Origin: Mucilaginibacter sp. UBA4741
Lineage (GTDB): Bacteria > Bacteroidota > Bacteroidia > Sphingobacteriales > Sphingobacteriaceae
Length of the DNA: 12,083 bases
Direction: 5' to 3'
Assembly (NCBI GenBank): GCA_002403905.1
Contig: DHIR01000247.1
Coordinates: 1-12,083, forward strand
The translations under genes and the position numbers were made by a program. Shown in pieces: positions 7,511-12,083 of the stretch (position 1 is its first letter; the number at the start of each line of letters is the position of its first letter). The notes beneath the pieces are model-generated. The model was not told where the DNA came from, did no database searches, and was given only the letters and a program-made list of their open reading frames with translations.

Positions 7511-7918
7511 ACATCAAAATTACGTTTTCGGCCTTCTTTTTTTGCCGACTGTATTTTTTTATTGCCTAAGCGCTCGGCTTTTGCTTTTTTGCTGGGCTTA
7601 GTTACCTTGCGTGGTTTTTGTATTTGTAATGATCGGGTTAGTAATATAATCAAGCGTTCCAACGCTTTTTCCCGGTTTAAGTATTGACTGCGTTCTTCGT
7701 CGCAAATTACTTGTACATACCCGTCTTTATTTAGCCTGTTTTGCAGCTTTTCATTAATCAATAACTTCTCTTCATCGCTAAACAAAACTGAATCATTTAC
7801 AGAAAACAACAGTTCTACCTTGCTTGATACTTTATTTACGTTTTGGCCGCCTTTGCCCCCGCTGCGCGGAAGCCTTATAAAAAGTTTCTTTCTGCAGGTC
7901 GACTTTAGAGATATTCAT
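7507..7918 (-). pseudogene. arfB: ArfB-type peptidyl-tRNA hydrolase, frameshifted
   Basis: ArfB (YaeJ) is a codon-independent release-factor homologue that rescues stalled ribosomes by hydrolysing peptidyl-tRNA with a GGQ loop. Starting at the ATG at 7918, the first 17 codons read MNISKVDLQKETFYKAS, a normal ArfB N-terminus, but that frame then runs AQRGQRRPKRK to a stop. One base over, the sequence reads RSGGKGGQNVNKVSSKVELL and continues through the rest of the domain to the basic tail (KPRKVTKPSKKAKAERLGNK) and the TAG at 7507. The coding span is 412 bp, one more than a multiple of three. Removing the C at 7867 (plus strand) yields an uninterrupted 136-residue protein of usual length. The downstream frame has no ATG, GTG or TTG before the GGQ, so it cannot be translated alone as an active enzyme. 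The cause may be recent gene loss, a sequencing error near the CCCCC run at 7856-7860, or recoding. A good -7 box supports the start. Confidence 0.85.
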
Positions 7919-7921
7919 AAA

Positions 7922-7929
7922 CAAATGTA
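7922..7929 (-). promoter_or_regulatory. Candidate -7 box for arfB
   Basis: On the minus strand TACATTTG matches TAnnTTTG exactly and is followed by TTT and then the ATG, so the mRNA would be leaderless. The box directly abuts the outer end of the inverted repeat at 7933-8014. Confidence 0.5.
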
Positions 7930-7932
7930 AAG

Positions 7933-8014
7933 AAAGTTGGCAGTTTTTAGTTTGCAGTTGGCTTTGATTTGGAATTTAAAGTCTGCAAACTGCCAACCGT
8001 AAACTGCCAACTTT
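7933..8014. repeat. Inverted repeat filling the arfB/cmk divergent promoter region
   Basis: The outer arms AAAGTTGGCAGTTT (7933-7946) and AAACTGCCAACTTT (8001-8014) are perfect complements. An inner pair GTTTGCAG (7950-7957) with CTGCAAAC (7983-7990) also matches, and the units AGTTGGCAGTTT recur within each arm. Candidate -7 boxes sit 3-4 bp outside each end. The similarity continues past the arms: the arfB side reads CTTTACATTTG and the cmk side TATTTACCTTCG, so each arm seems to carry its own outward promoter. Confidence 0.8.
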
Positions 8015-8018
8015 TATT

Positions 8019-8026
8019 TACCTTCG
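8019..8026 (+). promoter_or_regulatory. Candidate -7 box for cmk
   Basis: TACCTTCG differs from TAnnTTTG at one position and ends 8 bp before the cmk ATG at 8035, giving a leader of only a few nucleotides. It mirrors the arfB box on the other side of the inverted repeat. Confidence 0.45.
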
Positions 8027-8034
8027 TAACAGAT

Positions 8035-8709
8035 ATGAGCAGCAATATTGTAGTAGCTATAGACGGTTATTCTTCGTGCGGAAAAAGCACATTAGCAAAG
8101 GCCCTGGCTAAGAAACTTCATTTTATTTATGCTGACAGTGGCGCAATGTATCGCGCTGTAGCTTTATATTTTATCCGCAATAATGTTGATCTGCAAAATC
8201 ACAAACAAGTGGTTGAATCTTTGGATAAGATCCACCTCAATTTTCACTCGCGCGATTACCAGACACATATTACCTTAAATGATGAGGATGTATCTGACGA
8301 AATACGACAGATGCATGTAGCAGATAAAGTGAGTGCAGTGGCTGCCATACATGATGTTCGTGTTGAAATGGTGCGCCAGCAACAACGCATGGGCAAATCA
8401 AAAGACATAGTGATGGATGGCCGCGATATTGGTACGGTGGTTTTCCCGAATGCGCAAATTAAACTATTCATGACCGCCGACCCTAAAATACGGGCCGAGC
8501 GCCGCTATAAAGAGCTTTTACCTACTAACCCTACCATGACACTGGAAGAGGTATTTGAGAACCTTGCACACCGCGATTATGCGGATACTACCCGCAAAGA
8601 AAGCCCCCTAACCCGCGCAGATGACGCTATTATATTAGATAATACAGACCTTACACCCGATGAGCAGTTAGAGTTTGCACTGGATCTGGTAAAACCGCTT
8701 ATTGTCTGA
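8035..8709 (+). CDS. cmk: Cytidylate kinase (CMP/dCMP kinase)
   Basis: Cytoplasmic enzyme that phosphorylates CMP and dCMP with ATP, in pyrimidine salvage and DNA precursor supply. The 224-residue product matches the family length. Visible motifs: P-loop GYSSCGKST (11-19), NMP-binding DSGAMYRAVALY (34-45), DGRDIGTVVFP (128-138) and the LID/arginine region RDYADTTRKESPLTRADDA (180-198). The frame is open upstream to a TTG at 7969, but those 22 codons lie in the inverted repeat and resemble nothing; the ATG at 8035 puts the P-loop at residue 11, as usual. The gene converges on a dCMP deaminase, which acts on the same pool of deoxycytidine nucleotides. Its last codon and stop (GTC TGA) form part of the next inverted repeat. 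Confidence 0.96.
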   Translation: MSSNIVVAIDGYSSCGKSTLAKALAKKLHFIYADSGAMYRAVALYFIRNNVDLQNHKQVVESLDKIHLNFHSRDYQTHITLNDEDVSDEIRQMHVADKVSAVAAIHDVRVEMVRQQQRMGKSKDIVMDGRDIGTVVFPNAQIKLFMTADPKIRAERRYKELLPTNPTMTLEEVFENLAHRDYADTTRKESPLTRADDAIILDNTDLTPDEQLEFALDLVKPLIV

Positions 8710-8820
8710 ACAGATTTAATTGATTTTTTAGGATGAGTAAGATGCCTGACTGTTGCCAATACAATAATATATCGATACAAAATCTTGTAATCTTTAAATC
8801 CTATAAATCTTAGTTCAGAC
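8704..8820. repeat. Imperfect inverted repeat spanning both stop codons of cmk and the dCMP deaminase
   Basis: GTCTGAAC (8704-8711) pairs with GTTCAGAC (8813-8820). Inside it, GATTTA (8713-8718) pairs with TAAATC (8804-8809), followed by AGGAT- and GATT-like segments at a spacing of about 10-12 nt on both sides. From memory, GTCTGAAC...GATTTATAGGATT arms recur between genes in Sphingobacteriaceae-type genomes. Lying between convergent genes, it could serve as a bidirectional terminator, although no strong T-tract is present. Confidence 0.65.
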
Positions 8821-9277
8821 TATCCTCCACCAATTGCACCGTAGGTACACCAAACTTATTTAAAAAGTCAACCCCTTCATCGCTGGCGATGCCTTTGTAT
8901 TTGGCGTACGATTTATCAAAATAAACATGTTTAATCCCTGCCGAAAAAATCAACCTGGCACAAGCTATACATGGCGATAGCGTGGTATAAAGGGTAGCTC
9001 CTTCCAGCTTAGCGCCACTTTTAACAGCATATAGTATGGCATTTTCCTCTGCATGTAAAGCAAGCGAACAGCTGCCTTTTGAGTCGCGTGGGCAACCGGC
9101 TTCGGGCCATTCCTCATCGCAGTTGTGGGTGCCTGCAGGCGGGCCGTTATAGCCTATGGATATAATACGGGTATCGCGCACTAAAACCGCCCCAACATGA
9201 GCCTTAACGCAATGCGAGCGCAGGGCCAGGTCGGTAGCCAATTTCATGAATATGGTATTGAAGGATGGTTTATTCAT
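8810..9277 (-). CDS. dCMP deaminase (zinc-dependent, ComEB-like)
   Basis: A 155-residue cytidine/deoxycytidylate deaminase-fold enzyme that converts dCMP to dUMP, feeding thymidylate synthesis. The zinc site is complete: H75 and proton-shuttle E77 in LALHAEENAI, and C103 and C106 in SPCIACA. The N-terminal MKLATDLALRSHCVKAHVGA and IGYNGPPAGTHNCDEEWPEA segments are typical of bacterial dCMP deaminases rather than CDA, TadA or RibD. The ATG at 9277 gives the usual N-terminus; an internal ATG (residue 11) is possible. The final residues (DSLN) are encoded inside the 8704-8820 repeat. Upstream lies a hairpin repeat separating it from the MFS gene read in the same direction. With cmk next door, it forms a small convergent pyrimidine-nucleotide pair. 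Confidence 0.93.
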   Translation of the reverse strand: MNKPSFNTIFMKLATDLALRSHCVKAHVGAVLVRDTRIISIGYNGPPAGTHNCDEEWPEAGCPRDSKGSCSLALHAEENAILYAVKSGAKLEGATLYTTLSPCIACARLIFSAGIKHVYFDKSYAKYKGIASDEGVDFLNKFGVPTVQLVEDSLN

Positions 9278-9283
9278 TAGTAG

Positions 9284-9358
9284 TTTTGAGTTATAAGTAG
9301 TGAGTTACGAGTATGCAAAAACAAACTCATAACTCACCACTCAATACTGATCACTCAA
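9284..9358 (-). repeat. Inverted repeat between MFS transporter and dCMP deaminase genes
   Basis: Positions 9295-9312 and 9325-9342 form an 18-bp stem with a 12-nt loop (9313-9324). In the minus-strand RNA all 18 positions can pair, three as G-U wobbles. On the plus strand those three become C-A mismatches, so the hairpin favours the direction MFS to deaminase. GAGTTATAAG/ACTCAATACT extensions lie outside the stem. It nearly fills the 81-bp gap and may act as terminator or attenuator; its GAGTTATGAGT-type units look like a dispersed repeat family. Confidence 0.75.
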
Positions 9359-10975
9359 TTAGTGTCCCCCGCTTTTTTCAACAGAAACATGGTCTATATT
9401 GATACCTTGTTTGATCAACTCCTGGCGTACTTTCCAGGCAAAGAATACGATGTAGGCAAAACCAATAACCGGAACGATGTATGATTGGTGGATACCCATA
9501 GTATCGGCCATTAAGCCTTGTACCGGCGGTATGATGGCACCACCCAATATCATCATAATTAAAAATGCAGAGCCCTGGCCGGTATATTTACCTAAGCCGG
9601 TGATAGCTAACGAGAAGATTGACGGCCACATAATAGAACAGCATAAGCCACCACTAATAAACGCGAATACCGCAACCATACCTGTCGAAAATAAACCAAT
9701 CAGCATAAATATCATACCCAATACGCCTAACGAAACTAAGGTACGTACCGGTTTTTGCTGGCCTATATAAAACGCGCCTATCATTACGGTAATACTAATA
9801 GCGTAGATGTACAAATTGCTTACATCAACCCCTGTTGACCTGTTAACTAACAATACAATACCAAAAGCAAGAAACGGCACCACTAAAGTCAATATATTCT
9901 TGGTTGATTTTGATAGGTTAAACGCCCCGATAGCGCCTGTCCAGCGGCCTATCATTAAACTACCCCAGTAAAGCGAAATAAAAGGTGACATTTGCGACTC
10001 GGTAAAGCCGCCAAATTTAGGTAGTTTAAGCAACGCGCCCATATTACTTTGTATAGTAACCTCTGTACCTACGTAAGTAAATATGGCTATCATACCCAAA
10101 ATTAACTGCGGATATTGCATAGCGCCCCAACCCTCTTTACTTTTTTTAGCCGATAATAATGAACCTATTAATGAGATCAATATAATAGCCAATGCTGCGT
10201 AAATAATTATTGCTTTGCTAACGCCGGCAAACGCCGCTAATTGGTCGGCAACCATGATCAGGCAAAACGCCAGGAACATAATTATTAACGGAAGCGTTGG
10301 TTTGTTGCTGGCTTCGATCTTTTCGTCGGTAGTAACAACCGGCAACTTAGATAGATAGAAAAATACAGCTACTGCTAAAAATAAACCGGCCAATATATAA
10401 TATAAGTTATCAATAGTTGATAGCTGGACACTGCTTGCCGCTGCTGCACCTTTTGCCGTTCCGAACAATATCACACTAACTACAATTGGGCCGGTTATAC
10501 CGCCAATATTGTTAATAGCACCTGCAAAATTTAAACGGTTTGAACCGGTCTCCGGCGGACCTAAGGCTATAACGAAAGGGTTTGCCGCTGTTTGTTGTAA
10601 CGAGAAACCTAAAGCGATTATAAAAAACGAACCCAATATAAATATAAATGAACCTATGGCTACAGCAGGAATCATTACTAATGCGCCTGCGGCTGATAAA
10701 ACCAAACCCAGCACAATACCGTTTTTATAGCCCAGTTTGTTTAATATATCAACCCTGGTAATTTGCGAAGCAAAATATAGTATTAATGACCCTATAAAAT
10801 ATCCCCCGTAAAAGGTAAAGTCAATTAACTGCGACTCGAATTGCGTTAAGTGAAAATGTGCTTTACAAAAAGGTATAAAAATACCGTTTGAGGCTGCTAA
10901 AAAGCCCCAGAAAAAAAATACAGTAACCAGCGTGTACAATGCCGACCCATAACTTTTGGTGTTGTTTTGTTCCAT
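9359..10975 (-). CDS. FucP/GluP-family sugar MFS transporter
   Basis: A 538-residue inner-membrane protein of the major facilitator superfamily, related to L-fucose and glucose/galactose proton symporters; the sugar cannot be assigned. Family marks are FFFWGFLAASNGIFIPF (20-36), GPPETGSNRLNFAGAINNIG (139-158), and the C-terminal WPSIFSLAITGLGKYTGQGS (450-469) followed by GGAIIPPVQG. Hydrophobic segments suggest about 14 membrane spans: 12-35, 50-70, 86-106, 108-128, 155-173, 190-208, an extra pair at about 228-248 and 254-274, then 287-305, 328-350, 361-377, 386-404, 411-445 (probably two spans) and 468-515 (probably two). E. coli FucP has 12 spans in about 438 residues, so this protein carries an insertion of about 60-80 residues between its halves. 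The start is ATG at 10975. It is divergent from the LysE-family gene across 161 bp. Confidence 0.88.
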   Translation of the reverse strand: MEQNNTKSYGSALYTLVTVFFFWGFLAASNGIFIPFCKAHFHLTQFESQLIDFTFYGGYFIGSLILYFASQITRVDILNKLGYKNGIVLGLVLSAAGALVMIPAVAIGSFIFILGSFFIIALGFSLQQTAANPFVIALGPPETGSNRLNFAGAINNIGGITGPIVVSVILFGTAKGAAAASSVQLSTIDNLYYILAGLFLAVAVFFYLSKLPVVTTDEKIEASNKPTLPLIIMFLAFCLIMVADQLAAFAGVSKAIIIYAALAIILISLIGSLLSAKKSKEGWGAMQYPQLILGMIAIFTYVGTEVTIQSNMGALLKLPKFGGFTESQMSPFISLYWGSLMIGRWTGAIGAFNLSKSTKNILTLVVPFLAFGIVLLVNRSTGVDVSNLYIYAISITVMIGAFYIGQQKPVRTLVSLGVLGMIFMLIGLFSTGMVAVFAFISGGLCCSIMWPSIFSLAITGLGKYTGQGSAFLIMMILGGAIIPPVQGLMADTMGIHQSYIVPVIGFAYIVFFAWKVRQELIKQGINIDHVSVEKSGGH

Positions 10976-11136
10976 TTTATATAAGGTTGTATTAAAATTG
11001 ATTTTAAACCACTAACATAAGTATTTTTTATAATTCTACTAGCTTAAAGTAATAAACACGCTGCATTAAATTTCTTTATTTAAGAGATAAAAGTTGCATC
11101 TTCGCATACTTCAAACTGACCAAAGGTTACAGATTA

Positions 11137-11790
11137 ATGATAGAAGCTGTTATTTCGGGGATTGGGATTGGTATAGTGTTAACCTTTTTAACCGGGCCCG
11201 TATTTTTTGCTTTAATTAAAACAAGTATTGAGCGGGGCTTCCATGCAGGTATTTTTTTAGCGCTTGGTGTAGTATGCAGCGATGTTGTGTTTGTGGGTGC
11301 CATATTATTTGGCTCGCAATTGTTTGACGTACCTGCCGAAACCAAAACCATTGCAGGTGTTGTTGGCAGTATTATATTATTTGTAGTAGGCATTCGCTAC
11401 ATTTTTAAGAAAGCAAAGGTAAACTACGACAACATAACCCCTACCGGCCTTAAACGCACAGGGTATTTTCTTAAAGGGTTTTTGATGTGCATTTTTAATC
11501 CTGCTATTTTATTCCATTGGATAACCGTTATTGGTACAGCCAGTACCATTTATCATAATGGTGTACATCACCGGGCATTTAAAATTGCCATTATGTTTAT
11601 AACCATATTGGTTGTACAGTTTGGTTTAGATACTACCAAAGCCTTTTACGCCAATAAGCTGCGCGATAAAATATCCGAAAAATTTGTTCACCGCCTCAAC
11701 GAAGTTGCCGGTATAGCCTTAATTATCGCCTCGGTAATTTTACTTGATAAGCTGGTTACACATTATGTATTCGCCGCCCCTTCAGCCTAG
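11137..11790 (+). CDS. LysE/RhtB-family exporter
   Basis: A 217-residue inner-membrane protein of the LysE/RhtB family of amino-acid and small-molecule exporters. The N-terminal signature is present: a first span with GIGIGIVLTFLTGPVFFALI (8-27, containing the conserved GP), then KTSIERGFHAGIFLALGVVC with the conserved Gly-rich turn. About six spans: 4-26, 35-58, 70-90, 112-132, 150-168 and 188-207. The usual length is 200-220 residues. The substrate is unknown. The ATG at 11137 follows AAAGGTTACAGATTA; upstream CATCTTCG (11097-11104) is a weak match to a -7 box. It is a single-gene unit ending at the bidirectional terminator. Confidence 0.85.
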   Translation: MIEAVISGIGIGIVLTFLTGPVFFALIKTSIERGFHAGIFLALGVVCSDVVFVGAILFGSQLFDVPAETKTIAGVVGSIILFVVGIRYIFKKAKVNYDNITPTGLKRTGYFLKGFLMCIFNPAILFHWITVIGTASTIYHNGVHHRAFKIAIMFITILVVQFGLDTTKAFYANKLRDKISEKFVHRLNEVAGIALIIASVILLDKLVTHYVFAAPSA

Positions 11791-11886
11791 CTAAAATTTT
11801 GTTTTCATATTGGGACTACCATCAATTTTTTAATGGAAAGTATATTTAATACGGACAATAACGCCGAACTGATAACAATATAAAAC

Positions 11887-11918
11887 AAAAGGCGAAAGAT
11901 GCACACCTTTCGCCTTTT
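11887..11918. terminator. Bidirectional rho-independent terminator
   Basis: The stem GGCGAAAG (11891-11898) pairs with CTTTCGCC (11907-11914) around an 8-nt loop. A-rich sequence precedes it (11887-11890) and TTTTT follows (11915-11919), so it can end the LysE-family transcript in one direction and the purF-like transcript in the other, where the tail reads TTTTGTTTTA. It is the best classical terminator in the window. Confidence 0.9.
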
Positions 11919-11942
11919 TGCCTTTAGTCTTTTACCTCAATA

Positions 11943-12083
11943 CTACATATACGCCCGCTGATTCTTCCCTTCCATCCAGTTAACAAAGGCGCGGTTTACT
12001 ACTTTGTTACCACCTGGAGTTGGGAAATCGCCTGAGAAATACCAGTCGCCGGTATGATCGGGGCAGGCTTTGTGCAGGTTATC
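11943..12083 (-). CDS. purF: Probable amidophosphoribosyltransferase, C-terminus (partial)
   Basis: The last 46 residues of a minus-strand gene that runs off the window, ending at the TAG at 11943-11945. The segment HTGDWYFSGDFPTPGGNK followed by VVNRAFVNWMEGKNQRAYM matches, from memory, the distinctive C-terminal tail of the long (about 630-residue) Bacteroidota glutamine phosphoribosylpyrophosphate amidotransferases, which catalyse the first committed step of purine synthesis. No catalytic residue lies in the visible part, so the name rests on this tail alone. It converges on the LysE-family gene across the bidirectional terminator. Confidence 0.6.
   Translation of the reverse strand, partial: DNLHKACPDHTGDWYFSGDFPTPGGNKVVNRAFVNWMEGKNQRAYM

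Noticed and set aside
7507..7809. A 100-residue minus-strand reading frame beginning at a TTG as an independent protein.
   Set aside because: It is the C-terminal two thirds of the frameshifted arfB; it lacks the GGQ loop, and the N-terminus is found upstream in another frame.
7892..7915. CTGCAGGTCGAC followed by TTTAGAGAT resembles a cloning-vector polylinker (PstI-SalI-XbaI order).
   Set aside because: The identity stops after 12 bases, and the minus strand encodes the expected ArfB N-terminus (ISKVDLQKE) through this stretch, so it is native sequence and a coincidence.
6427..9358. CRISPR array or phage attachment repeats.
   Set aside because: The repeats are inverted pairs with different arm sequences, not regularly spaced direct repeats; there are no cas, integrase or tRNA genes nearby.
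9477..9770. Plus-strand reading frames opposite the MFS gene (also 10509-10730).
   Set aside because: They are Pro/Ile/Asn-rich antisense shadows of membrane-protein codons, with no start signal or domain.

Overview
The window looks like chromosomal DNA from a Bacteroidota bacterium, most likely family Sphingobacteriaceae (Mucilaginibacter/Pedobacter-like). This is inferred from the protein families, from moderate GC content by eye, from the near absence of Shine-Dalgarno sites, and from promoter -7 boxes of the TAnnTTTG type. No rRNA, tRNA, CRISPR array, insertion sequence or phage gene is visible.

Left part (1-2951, plus strand): a possible C-terminal tail of an upstream gene comes first. 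A compact toxin-antitoxin pair follows, with a UPF0175-type antitoxin overlapping a PIN/VapC toxin. Next is gpmI (cofactor-independent phosphoglycerate mutase), started at a GTG just behind a -7 box, and then a small lipoprotein of unknown function. A secreted TPR protein on the minus strand converges on the lipoprotein with a 4-bp stop-codon overlap.

Middle (3578-7510): a 365-bp non-coding region holds a perfect 21-bp hairpin and candidate promoters. It precedes lon (ATP-dependent protease). After a hairpin repeat comes an outer-membrane lipid A deacylase-like (LpxR/DUF2219) gene.

Right part (7507-12083): a minus-strand arfB-type ribosome-rescue hydrolase appears broken by a single extra base just before its GGQ loop. 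Divergent from it is cmk (cytidylate kinase). Convergent with cmk is a dCMP deaminase, which puts two pyrimidine-nucleotide genes side by side. Then come a FucP-like sugar MFS transporter (minus), a LysE/RhtB-family exporter (plus), a bidirectional terminator, and the C-terminus of what is probably purF (minus).

Most genes are housekeeping. The unusual material lies between them. Four consecutive gaps (6421-6541, 7919-8034, 8704-8820, 9278-9358) are each almost filled by a different imperfect inverted repeat, of the kind that looks dispersed in these genomes. One repeat carries a -7 promoter box at each outer end and so appears to drive the divergent arfB/cmk pair. Another supplies the stop codons of both genes that flank it. 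The arfB frameshift is the strongest single anomaly. I see no clear evidence of a wholly new multi-gene system.
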